From positions 992,001-1,056,000 of the forward strand of contig NZ_JACHIU010000001.1 in the NCBI RefSeq assembly GCF_014207705.1: DNA of 64,000 nt, in the 5' to 3' direction. The stretch is from Sphaerisporangium rubeum. Lineage in GTDB: Bacteria > Actinomycetota > Actinomycetes > Streptosporangiales > Streptosporangiaceae. The notes below the pieces were generated by a model. It had not been told where the DNA came from. It made no database searches and was given only the letters and a program-made list of their open reading frames with translations. Positions 47,563-55,047 of this stretch are shown piece by piece; position 1 is the first letter of the stretch; each line of letters starts with the position of its first letter. The position numbers were made by a program, and so were the translations under genes.

Positions 47563-47985
47563 CTAGGCGGCCAGAACGTAGGCCGTTCTCTTCATGCCTG
47601 AAGTGAAGGGCTTGTTGATCTGCTTCGCGTCCGCGAAGACGTAGCCGTCGTTGTACGTGAACGCTTCCACGAAGCGCTCATAGTCGCCAGGACGGCGGGT
47701 TAATCGATCATCGGCGACGATCACGACACCCCGAACCGGCGTGCCGTCGACCAGCTTCCCCACGCGAAGCGCCCTCAGCATGGTTTCGAAGTCATCCCGC
47801 ACGACGTCAGCCTTTGCCGCTGACTTGTCGTTGTCCGTGAACTCATGCACGACGGCCCAGCCATGCCGCCCCGCTGTCCGCCGGTTGATCGCGTGCTGGT
47901 CCTGAACACCGTGTTCATCACGCCGTGTATCCGCCGAGATGCGAGCGTAGGAGACGACGGGAACGGCCGGGGGAATCTGGTCCAT
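47563..47985 (-). pseudogene. intA, N-terminal part (catalytic domain), separated by Element II
   Basis: ATG 47985 follows GGAGGTGCTC. Codons 1-125 (47985-47611) encode the resolvase domain with the catalytic serine in VVSYARISADTRRDEHG and VVIVADDRLTRRPGDYERF, ending FADAKQINK. From 47610 the frame runs into Element II for 15 foreign codons and stops at 47563. The remainder of the gene is at 30037-31191. The gene reads inward from the msrA-side border of Element I, so IntA is the integrase that used msrA. Without the DNA-binding part it cannot work unless Element II excises. Confidence 0.9.
47593..47613 (+). other. attR of Element II
   Basis: Right junction: half-palindrome CATGCCTGA (47593-47601), then the shared CTT (47611-47613), after which intA sequence resumes on the minus strand. 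Confidence 0.85.
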
Positions 47986-48022
47986 GAGCACCTCCACAAG
48001 ATTTACAGCCCTGGGAGTACTA

Positions 48023-48122
48023 CTACCACCAGCAGTACCTCCACAAGGTCCCCAACGGCTACTGCGGCATAGGCGGGACAGGCGTGTCCTGTCCGGTCGG
48101 CCTGACCGCTGGTGAAGCCTGA
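48023..48122 (+). repeat. displaced original 3' end of msrA (copy 2)
   Basis: Encodes [18 protein letters not shown] and the remaining C-terminus with CPVG, ending in TGA: a complete msrA tail without a body. Bases 48024-48044 are identical to 23352-23372 in msrA. Since intA begins 38 bases to the left, this is the right att site of Element I and the tail the chromosome had before integration. The first 54 bases recur exactly at 51858-51911. Confidence 0.88.
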
Positions 48123-48409
48123 TCTTCCGAACACCACCGGCCCTTGATCGCCCGGCTTGCCGGTCCCCGATCGAGGGCCAGAGCCGTTTCCGGCGGCACA
48201 TCAGTCGTTGGGCAAGATCGTGAGTCGCTGCCCCTTAGGCAGGGGGCGAGGAGCAACGACAAGCCGCGTCTGGTTTCGCGCCAGGAAACCTGCTCACGAC
48301 ATGGTCGCCTGAAGCTGAGATGATCGCTGGACGACGACGTCCGTACGGCAGACGGTGCGGAGCCACCGTTCCTGACCGAGGTCGGCACGAGCCAGGTCGG
48401 GTACGTCGG
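48123..48409. other. gap with partial dispersed repeat, copy D
   Basis: GATCGAGGGCCAGAGCCG and TTTCCGGCGG near 48170-48200 resemble the repeat downstream of msrA. No gene. Convergent ends of the msrA tail and the response regulator lie on either side. Confidence 0.4.
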
Positions 48410-49063
48410 TCACTCCGGGATGAGGCCTGCTTCGTGGGCGAGGACGGCCGCTTGGACCCGGTTTCGCAGGTCGAGCCGGGTGAGGATGGCGCTGACGTGA
48501 CCCTTTACGGTTCCCTCGACGAGCCCCAGTCGGCGGGCGATCTGGGCGTTGGACAACCCGGCGCCCAGCAGGGCCAGCACGTCGCGTTCCCGTTCGGTGA
48601 GTGCCGCCGTCCTGGTGCGGGCGGTCGTCGCACGGCTGAGTCCCGAGGAACGTAGTTCGCCGATGACCCGTGCGGCCACCCTCGGTGACAAGTACGCGCC
48701 GCCCCCGGCGACCGCATGGACGCCGGCGATCAGCTCTCGGGGGTTGCCTGACTTGAGCAGGAAACCGCGGGCACCTTCGTCGAGTGCCCGGGCCACGTAG
48801 GCGTCCTCGCCGAAGGTGGTGAGGATGGCGACGGCGACCGACGGAGCCGCACGGGAGATCTCGGCGCCGGCGGCCAGACCGTCCAACCGGGGCATTCGGA
48901 TGTCGAGCAGGGCGACGTCCGGGCGGTGTGCCAGGGTGAGCTCGATCGCCTCCCGACCGTCGCCGGCTTCGGCGATCACGTCGATGCCGGGGTCGGTGGT
49001 GAGGATGGCGCGTACGCCGGCTCGGATCAGCTCGTCGTCGTCGGCCAGCAGGATCCTGATCAT
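48410..49063 (-). CDS. NarL/LuxR-family response regulator
   Basis: 217 residues. Receiver domain with IRILLADDDELIRAGV (acidic pocket), the phospho-acceptor Asp in DVALLDIRMP and Lys in GFLLKS; C-terminal LuxR HTH (LTERERDVLALLGAGLSNAQ, GLVEGTVKGHVS). ATG 49063 overlaps the stop of the kinase gene, so the two form a coupled two-component pair. Third gene of the operon with the serine hydrolase. Confidence 0.92.
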   Translation of the reverse strand: MIRILLADDDELIRAGVRAILTTDPGIDVIAEAGDGREAIELTLAHRPDVALLDIRMPRLDGLAAGAEISRAAPSVAVAILTTFGEDAYVARALDEGARGFLLKSGNPRELIAGVHAVAGGGAYLSPRVAARVIGELRSSGLSRATTARTRTAALTERERDVLALLGAGLSNAQIARRLGLVEGTVKGHVSAILTRLDLRNRVQAAVLAHEAGLIPE

Positions 49064-50157
49064 GATTCTTCCCGGTGGGGCAGCGTGGCCGCGATCTCGA
49101 ACTCGTGCTCACTCGGTCCAGCGTGGAAGGTTCCGCCCACGAGTCGGACGTGCTCCCGCAGTCCTGACAGGCCGGTACGCGTGCCGCGGCCCCGCCGCGC
49201 GTTCCCCGACAGGGCATTGGTGACGGTGACCGCGGTGGTGCCGTCCGAGGTCGCCAGCCGCACCTGTACGGCCGCTCCGGCCGCGTGCTTCGCGGCGTTG
49301 GTCAGCGCCTCCTGGACGACGCGGCGTACGGCGACCTCCACTGTCGGCGGCAGATGCCGTTCGCCTCGCCACTCCAGCGTCACGGGCAGGCCGGCCTGGA
49401 CTGAGCGTTCGACGATGTCCTCGACGCGTTCCCTGACTGGTCGCAGGGGCGCGGGCTCGTCGTCGCGCAACAGGGTGAGGATCTCGGCCAGTCGTTCGGT
49501 CGCCCGCCCGGCTCCGGCGCGTAGCTCCGCCACCGTCGTCCGGTGCCGCTCGTCGAGCTCGGGCGCCACCTCCAGTGCTCCGGTGCGCAGCGCCAGCAGG
49601 CTCAGCTCGTGTCCGAGCGTGTCGTGCATGTCGCGGGCGATGCGGTGGCGCTCCTGCATCCGGGCGCGTTCGGCGGTGAACGCGATCAGTTCGGCCTGCT
49701 GATGTATGGAACGGCCCAGTGTCCACGGCAGTATCACGGTCAGGCCCAGCAGCAGAAAGCCCGTGCCCCACGTGTCACCCACCGCCAGGGAAAGCAGAAG
49801 GTTCAGCGCGGCCCCCGCGGCGAACACACCCAGCACGGGGGCCGGCTGGGGCGTCCGCCGACCGGCCAGCAGGCTGAGCACGAAGACCGCCCCGGCGAAA
49901 GCGGTACTCCACACCGGGACGGCGTCGGCCATACCCAGCGCCGTCCCAGCGCTCGTCACGGCGCACAGCCCCAAGGAGATGACCGGGTACGAGGCGGCGA
50001 GCGCCATGGCCGCGATGAGAGCCGGTAGGGCACCCGCCCATGCCCACACGGGCAGCTCGGCAGAGGACAGAACAATGACGATCAGCAGTGCCGCGATCAC
50101 GCCCAGCGCCCACGGTGGTACGGGCCATCTGGTCGGCCACCCACGGTTGTGGTTCAT
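49060..50157 (-). CDS. sensor histidine kinase (HPK7, NarX-like)
   Basis: 365 residues. Four to five N-terminal helices with almost no extracytoplasmic loops, so it probably senses within the membrane. Dimerisation/phospho-acceptor helix ERHRIARDMHDTLGHELSLL with the active His, then an HATPase with VQEALTNAAKHAAGA and GTRTGLSGLREHVRLVGG. ATG 50157 is chosen over a longer frame. Phosphorylates the regulator encoded next; preceded after 13 bases by a membrane-linked serine hydrolase that may be part of the same response. Confidence 0.92.
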   Translation of the reverse strand: MNHNRGWPTRWPVPPWALGVIAALLIVIVLSSAELPVWAWAGALPALIAAMALAASYPVISLGLCAVTSAGTALGMADAVPVWSTAFAGAVFVLSLLAGRRTPQPAPVLGVFAAGAALNLLLSLAVGDTWGTGFLLLGLTVILPWTLGRSIHQQAELIAFTAERARMQERHRIARDMHDTLGHELSLLALRTGALEVAPELDERHRTTVAELRAGAGRATERLAEILTLLRDDEPAPLRPVRERVEDIVERSVQAGLPVTLEWRGERHLPPTVEVAVRRVVQEALTNAAKHAAGAAVQVRLATSDGTTAVTVTNALSGNARRGRGTRTGLSGLREHVRLVGGTFHAGPSEHEFEIAATLPHREES

Positions 50158-50170
50158 CACGCCGCCGACG

Positions 50171-51676
50171 CTATCTCGTGGCAAGTTGGGCGGATTCCTC
50201 CGGTACGGGTGGAGCTTCGGGCGAGCGGCGTGCACGGACCAGCGCGACGACGCGGGCGACCAACACGCTGATGTTCATCACGGTCGCGACAGCGGACCAG
50301 GCGACCAGCGCCGCTGAGTAATAGCACAGTTGGAGGAAGGTGATGTCCCGTCCGCCTCCGACGAGCCCACCGAGCAGGTCGGGAAGGTTGATCAGCAGGG
50401 CGAGGGGGACGAGCCGAGGCGCCAGCCGTAGGGCGAGGCGCCACGATGGCCGGTTGGCGAGCCGGCTCGCCCAATGCCGCGTACGCCGCAGGTTGCGAAC
50501 GCCGAGGAGCACGCTCACCAGGGTGAGGCCGGCCAGTGACAGGTCGACGATGAGCCGCACTGGGGCGCCTGTTTGTGGCTCGCCACCGGTCACGAGGGTG
50601 GCCAGTTCGTCCGTCAGCGCGTAGATCCCCTCGTTGGCGAGGCCGATGCCGCTGTTCCCCATGACCGCGATGCCGTAGCCGCCGGGGAGCAGTAGCTGGT
50701 CGGCGGTGTAGGTGAACCAGATGCCGCTGTGATGGATTCGGCCTTTCTGGTCGTTGTCCCAGCCCATGCCGTACGTCCACCGCCGGTCGGAAGACGTGTG
50801 CATGGCCGTGACGCTTGTGGCCGAGACCAAGCGGGTCCCGTTCGCGGCCTTGCCCCCGTTGTTCTGCGTGATCAGCCATTGCGCCATGTCCTCGGCCGTG
50901 GTGATCACCCCGTCGGAGCCGTTGACGAACCGGGCCGGCTCTTCGGCGGGAATCGACATGCCGTACGCATAGACATATCCCTTGCGCATGGTATTGGGGA
51001 GATCACGTGGAGTCTGGTTGATCGTGGTTGTCGCGCGCATACCGATCGGCTCGAACACGTGACGCCGCATATAGTCCGCGAACGGCTCGCCGGTGACGAC
51101 TTCCACCAGGCGGGCCGCGAGGTGGTAGTTAGTGTTCGTGTAGTGATGCCTCGTGCCGGGTTCGGCGGCCAGCGTCGCATCGCGCGCACGCGCCACGGCC
51201 GCAGCTGGCGAGACCGGCTGCGGCAGGCTCTTCTCCCGAAAAGTGCCGTCGGTGATTCCGGAGGTCTGGTTCAGCAACTCGCGTACCGTGATTCGCGTCC
51301 CGCGCGGGTCGGCGATCCGGAAATCCGGCAGGTAGTCGCGTACCGGTGCGTCCAGCGTCACCTTCCCCGCCTCGGCCAACTGCATGACTGCGAGCGCCGT
51401 GAACGATTTGCTGACCGACGCGCCGGGCATCGGTGTTTTCGCGGTCACCGAGGCGCCGCTCGAGTCATGGCCGTACCCGCCCGTGTACAGCACCTGGTCG
51501 CCCTTGGTGATCGCGACGGCGATGCCTGGATAGCCCGCCTTGTCGGCGAAGCCGGACACTACCCGTCGTACGGACGCCTCGTCCGGCGCCGTGGCCGCGA
51601 ACCCCGGGTCCGCTGACAGCACCACAAGCCCGGCGGCCGCCGCAAGGCCCAGCCACCGTCTTCTGCTCTTCCACAC
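50171..51676 (-). CDS. secreted beta-lactamase-family serine hydrolase with membrane C-terminus
   Basis: 501 residues. Signal peptide (RRRWLGLAAAAGLVVLSAD), then a class C beta-lactamase/DD-peptidase fold: SxxK motif in GASVSKSFTA, YxN in HHYTNTNYH and HxG-type motif HHSGIWF. The last 130 residues form three membrane helices (LIVDLSLAGLTLVSVLLG and on). Penicillin-binding-like hydrolases of this kind act on cell-wall peptides or esters; activity on beta-lactams cannot be told. First gene of the operon with kinase and regulator. Confidence 0.88.
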   Translation of the reverse strand: MWKSRRRWLGLAAAAGLVVLSADPGFAATAPDEASVRRVVSGFADKAGYPGIAVAITKGDQVLYTGGYGHDSSGASVTAKTPMPGASVSKSFTALAVMQLAEAGKVTLDAPVRDYLPDFRIADPRGTRITVRELLNQTSGITDGTFREKSLPQPVSPAAAVARARDATLAAEPGTRHHYTNTNYHLAARLVEVVTGEPFADYMRRHVFEPIGMRATTTINQTPRDLPNTMRKGYVYAYGMSIPAEEPARFVNGSDGVITTAEDMAQWLITQNNGGKAANGTRLVSATSVTAMHTSSDRRWTYGMGWDNDQKGRIHHSGIWFTYTADQLLLPGGYGIAVMGNSGIGLANEGIYALTDELATLVTGGEPQTGAPVRLIVDLSLAGLTLVSVLLGVRNLRRTRHWASRLANRPSWRLALRLAPRLVPLALLINLPDLLGGLVGGGRDITFLQLCYYSAALVAWSAVATVMNISVLVARVVALVRARRSPEAPPVPEESAQLATR

Positions 51677-51857
51677 AACGCCGCTCCCGTCGTCTCGTTG
51701 ACGACGGCCACGCTAGGCACCGCGTTCTCCTGTCACAGGACCCGAAGGACACGGCCCACCCCTGACTTTCGTCAGGCCATCGTTTTGTGCTCCTGATCTC
51801 CGAAGGCTTTCGGGTTGAGATCATCGCGTCGGCAGATCTATTGCCTGTGGCGAACCG
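51677..51857. promoter_or_regulatory. upstream region of the hydrolase-kinase-regulator operon
   Basis: No gene. Holds the minus-strand promoter of the operon; the inverted GTCTCGTTGACGACG-like stretch at 51690-51707 could be a binding site but is not symmetric enough to call. Confidence 0.35.
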
Positions 51858-51927
51858 CTACCACCAGCAGTACCTCCACAAGGTCCCCAACGGCTACTGC
51901 GGCATAGGCGGAACCAACGTCAGCTAG
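51858..51927 (+). repeat. msrA tail, copy 3
   Basis: 54 bases (51858-51911) identical to 48023-48076, then diverging but still in the MsrA frame (GGTNVS) to an early TAG at 51925. Lacks the CPIG cysteine. Marks another junction within the island. The stretch from here to the toxin gene (51928-52130) has no gene. Confidence 0.85.
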
Positions 51928-52130
51928 GTGACCCATCTGTGTTCCTGACGGTCGAGCTTGGCGCCCGGTGAGCAATGACCCTGCAAGTCCTGGTTGTATG
52001 GCATGGCTGACCTCTGTGGCTTGAGCCGCATTCGGTCGTTTGGCTTGGCCGCCGCACGCATCGTCGGAAAGCTCATCGTGTTCAGGCGAAAGCAAGGCGT
52101 GACAGACTCAGGGCTCATAGCATCAACGCT

Positions 52131-52487
52131 ATGAGCTGGGGTACCGTAGAGCTGGAACCAGAGGTTCGGAAGTGGCTTGAAGATCTGCCTTCGGCGTCGT
52201 TCGCCAGGGTGGCGTTCTATGTCGATCTGCTGGCGGCGGAAGGCCCTCTGCTGGGGGAGCCCTACACGAAGCAGCTTGACGGCAAGCTGCGTGCGCTCCG
52301 GTTTCATCTCGATGAGTTCGCGGTGCGCATCACCTACTGGATCGCACCTCGTCGCCGGATCGTGCTCTTGACCGTGTTCCACAAGACACGATCACGCGAT
52401 CACCGTGAGGTTGAGCGGACTCGGCGAGCAATGCGTCGCTGTGTCGAACTGGCGCACACCGTCGACGAGGAAGAAGAAGCGGTATGA
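52131..52487 (+). CDS. RelE/HigB-like toxin (phage Gp49-like)
   Basis: 118 residues. VRKWLEDLPSASFARVAFYV, LLGEPYTKQLDGKLRALRFH and RRRIVLLTVFHKTRSRDHRE match the Gp49-like/HigB mRNA-interferase fold, including the basic residues expected for RNA cleavage. It precedes its antitoxin gene (toxin first, as in higBA) and overlaps it by 4 bases. The pair is enclosed by msrA-tail copies 3 and 4. Confidence 0.87.
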   Translation: MSWGTVELEPEVRKWLEDLPSASFARVAFYVDLLAAEGPLLGEPYTKQLDGKLRALRFHLDEFAVRITYWIAPRRRIVLLTVFHKTRSRDHREVERTRRAMRRCVELAHTVDEEEEAV

Positions 52488-52783
52488 GCGAGCAGGGAAG
52501 CTGGCGAGAGCTCAGGGATCGCCGGATGGCTGAGCCTGGTGCGGCTGAGGCCTATGAAGCCACACGTCTCGCCTACGAACTGGGCAAGACGGTGCGTGCG
52601 ATGCGTGAGGAGCGTGGCTGGAGCCAAAACGACTTGGCTCGTAAGGCCGGCATGACCCAGTCAGCGGTGGCTCGGTTCGAAGCGGGCGGAACCGTCCCCA
52701 CGTTGCCGGTTCTGGAGCGCCTGGCGCGTGCCTTGGACGCGGATGTCGAGGTCCGGCTGACGCCCCGGGCTCCCGCTGCCTGA
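52484..52783 (+). CDS. XRE-family antitoxin (HigA-like)
   Basis: 99 residues. HTH with TVRAMREERGWSQNDLARKA, MTQSAVARFEAGGTVPTLPV and VLERLARALDADVEV. N-terminal helix (DRRMAEPGAAEAYEATRLAY) probably binds the toxin. Antitoxins of this group also repress their own operon. ATG overlaps the toxin stop, so translation is coupled. Confidence 0.88.
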   Translation: MSEQGSWRELRDRRMAEPGAAEAYEATRLAYELGKTVRAMREERGWSQNDLARKAGMTQSAVARFEAGGTVPTLPVLERLARALDADVEVRLTPRAPAA

Positions 52784-52838
52784 ACTGGGGTCCCAGCGAA
52801 GCCCGGAAGCCCGCTATCACGTGCCGAGAGCCTTGGAA

Positions 52839-52904
52839 GCTACTGCGGGCCTCGGCGGCACCGGCGTGGTCTGTCCAATCGGTCTGACCGTCGATGAGGC
52901 TTGA
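52839..52904 (+). repeat. msrA tail, copy 4 (degenerate)
   Basis: GCTACTGCGGGCCTCGGCGG and following encode GLGGTGVVCPIGLTVDEA and TGA, clearly the MsrA C-terminus, but one extra base shifts the frame before GLGG. A remnant of another msrA version, 17 bases before the convergent broken regulator gene. Confidence 0.8.
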
Positions 52905-52920
52905 TCGATGAGCCCGCTGG

Positions 52921-53585
52921 TTACCTGCTCAGCGGTGATTCTTCGGCGAGTCCTGCCTGATAACCCGCGATAACGAGGTGGGCGCGGTCACGGGCGTCGA
53001 GTTTGGTCAGCAGTCGGCTGACGTGGGTCTTGAGGGTTGCCCGGCTGATGTGCAGGGTGGCCTGGATCTCGCTGTTGGACAGGCCGTGGGTGATCAGCGT
53101 CAGGACTTCGCGTTCGCGGGGTGTCACACCGTCGAGAGACCGGGTGGCAGTCGGTCGGTTGGTGAAGGCGGCGATGAGGCGGCGGGTGACGGTGGGGGCG
53201 AGCAGCGCCTCGCCGGCGGCGACCGTACGGATCGCGTCGAGCAGCCGCGGAGGTGTTATGTCCTTGAGGAGGAAGCCGCTGGCGCCGGCGTGCAGCGCCC
53301 GGTAGACATGGTCGTCCAGGTCGAAGGTGGTCAGGATGAGCACCCGGGCGGGTGCGGGCTGGCGGTGAGCTGTGCGGTCGCCATAATGCCGTCGATGTCG
53401 GGCATGCGGACGTCCATAAGGACGAGATCGGGACAAAAGTCGGCGGCGAGAGCCACGGCCTCGCGTCCGGTGCCGGCTTCGGCGACGACGGTGACGCAAG
53501 GGCTGGCGTCGAGCAGGCGGCGCACGGTGGCTCGGTAGAGGGGTTCGTCGTCTGTGAGCAGGACGCGGAGTGCATCGCCGGTCAT
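52921..53585 (-). pseudogene. frameshifted LuxR-family response regulator
   Basis: Starts MTGDALRVLLTDDEPLYRAT with the receiver Asp in DLVLMDVRMPDIDG, then shifts frame near 53350 (after QLTAS) and continues in another frame with RVLILTTFDLDDHVYRALHA, GFLLKDI and a LuxR HTH (LTLITHGLSNSEIQATL). One indel separates the two halves. Related to, but clearly different from, the regulator at 48410-49063. It lies next to msrA-tail copy 4 as the other one lies next to copy 2. Confidence 0.85.
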
Positions 53586-53634
53586 GTCGGGAAGGGGAGG
53601 GTGACGCGCACGGCGAATCCGCCGGTCGGTTCTG
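53582..53634 (-). pseudogene. last codons of a sensor kinase
   Basis: Reads EPTGGFAVRVTLPFPT and stop, the usual end of a histidine kinase ATPase domain, overlapping the regulator start as a normal kinase-regulator pair would. The rest of the kinase is gone; the sequence changes abruptly at 53634/53635. Confidence 0.65.
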
Positions 53635-53826
53635 CTTGTCGAACTCCACCAACTGGTGAGCCTGCTCTACCGGGGTCGGGACATCTCCTGGCTGCAGGCG
53701 GCCTATCTCTATCCGACACCCACGCTGCTGCTGACAGTGACGTCCGGAGCCGGTATCGCGGTCATAGTCTGCCGGCTGGCGTTCCTCCTCCGGACCCGGG
53801 CTCGTCACACTTCGGACCTGACCTGA
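53635..53826 (+). pseudogene. C-terminal membrane fragment of a serine hydrolase
   Basis: 63 codons to TGA 53824: LVELHQLVSLLYRGRDISWL, then two hydrophobic segments. GRDISWLQ and its setting match GRDITFLQ in the C-terminal membrane part of the hydrolase at 50171-51676. It is on the opposite strand to the neighbouring regulator remnant, unlike the intact operon, so an inversion or recombination joined these pieces. Confidence 0.7.
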
Positions 53827-54206
53827 ACCCCGCTTACCAACGGGAGACTGAGGCCGGGCTTGTTGGGTGATGTCCGAGGCGGTGTCAGGGGGTGGCCGGG
53901 ACGGTGCTGGTCGTGACGATGGAGCCGAAGAAGCGGACCCGCGACGCTTGCTTGAAAACACCCCGACGCGCGCTCGGTGCGATCGACAAAGGCCGTCACA
54001 TGCTTCCAGCGGGTCTCGCAACTGGTACAGGAATTTCTTCCGCGACCACGACCTTCTCTCCATCACCACCTGACCACTAGCCGCGAATTTTCGCCGGAAG
54101 AGAACCGCTACAAGGGGTGGCGTCGCCGGCCCTGGCCGCTTCGCGGCCCCTGCGGGGTGCTTTGCATTGGCGCCGGCCACTCCACTACACACAGAGGCAG
54201 CCGACC
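53827..54206. repeat. gap; 54103-54206 repeats the rep downstream region of Element I
   Basis: 54103-54206 is nearly identical to 27829-27932 (GGGTGGCGTCGCCGG, CGCTTCGCGGCCCC, TGGCGCCGGCCACTCCACTA). The remainder has no gene. Confidence 0.6.
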
Positions 54207-54920
54207 CTATCCCGCGGATTCCGAGTGCTTTTGCTCGCGTGCGATCCGGCGAGCGGTTGAGATTTGTTGTCGCGCGAGTTCGGCCCAGAAGTGCTCTCCG
54301 TCGCGGTGCCCGCTGCCGACGTACCGCCACTCTCCGGCTGTGACCGTCTGACGGGTGTCGAGGTCGGGGAGGCCGCGCCGTTGCCGAGAGGCTTCGGCCT
54401 GGTGGTCGGCCCGTGCCTGTCGCACGGCGCCCAGGGCGGTGGAGTAGTAGCGGCTCTTGGTGGAGAAGTGGCCCCGGTAGCCGAGGATGTGAGCCCACTG
54501 TCGCAGGGGCAGCAGCCGGAACTCCGGCTTGCGGTCCAGGATGAAGCACGTGTAGATCATGCGCCGCGCGTGCTCGGTGACCTCCAGCCGTGACACATAC
54601 CTGATGTCACGGATCCGGCGGTCCACCGTCCCGGCAGACTCGGCGCCTTTGGTGGCGTATTTGGCGATGTAGGACGCGACCCGCTGGTCTGCGACGCTTT
54701 CCAGCGTGGTGGACACGTAGATGGGGTCCACATCGAGCTGACTTCCCCACCGGCCGACGAAAGAGGAGCCGTCGTCAGGGATCGGGACCGAGACGGATGC
54801 CGCCGTCTCGCGGATGGCGTCCTGGAGGACGGGGACGGCCGCCCAGTCGGAGGGCCGGTCGGTGGGGCCGTCCGGTCCGTCGAGGCGGATCACGGCGTGG
54901 AACTGGACCAGGCCCGGCGG
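54207..54920 (-). pseudogene. truncated rep, near-identical to Element I rep
   Basis: About 235 C-terminal residues of the RepSA-type protein, with YIAKYATKG (catalytic Tyr) intact. The sequence breaks off at GLVQFHAVIRLDG; the first histidine of the HUH motif is replaced by glutamine and everything before it is missing. Identity with 27933-28640 is very high, so it comes from a close relative of Element I. Confidence 0.88.
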
Positions 54921-55047
54921 CTCCTGAGCTCGTGGCGGCGCCCCTTGTGGCCCGGCACCGGCCGCGGCGGACCGGGCCGCGCCCGGACGGCCGGACGGCC
55001 GGTGGTCCGCGTGTCCGCGAAGACCACCGGCCGCGCCGTCGTGCCGG

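Larger units (their letters stand above)
31189..47613. mobile_element. Element II: 16.4-kb integrative element inserted in intA
   Basis: Borders are the shared CTT at 31189-31191 and 47611-47613. The chromosome-side halves rebuild intA in frame. The element-side halves joined at CTT give a sequence with the perfect inverted repeat CATGCCTGA (47593-47601) and TCAGGCATG (31205-31213), centred at the crossover, as in attP sites of serine integrases. intB begins 45 bases inside the left border. Contents: intB, small CTG gene, rep, an ISL3 and an IS3 element, WhiJ/DUF397/AbaA-type genes, IS5 remnants, an M48 protease pair and an ATPase pair. Confidence 0.9.

Noticed and set aside
52921-54549. A 542-codon minus-strand frame that would fuse rep-like antisense, low-complexity sequence and a LuxR domain
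   Set aside because: Only the last 140 codons are real (part of the frameshifted regulator). The rest is an out-of-frame reading of the rep fragment and a gap.
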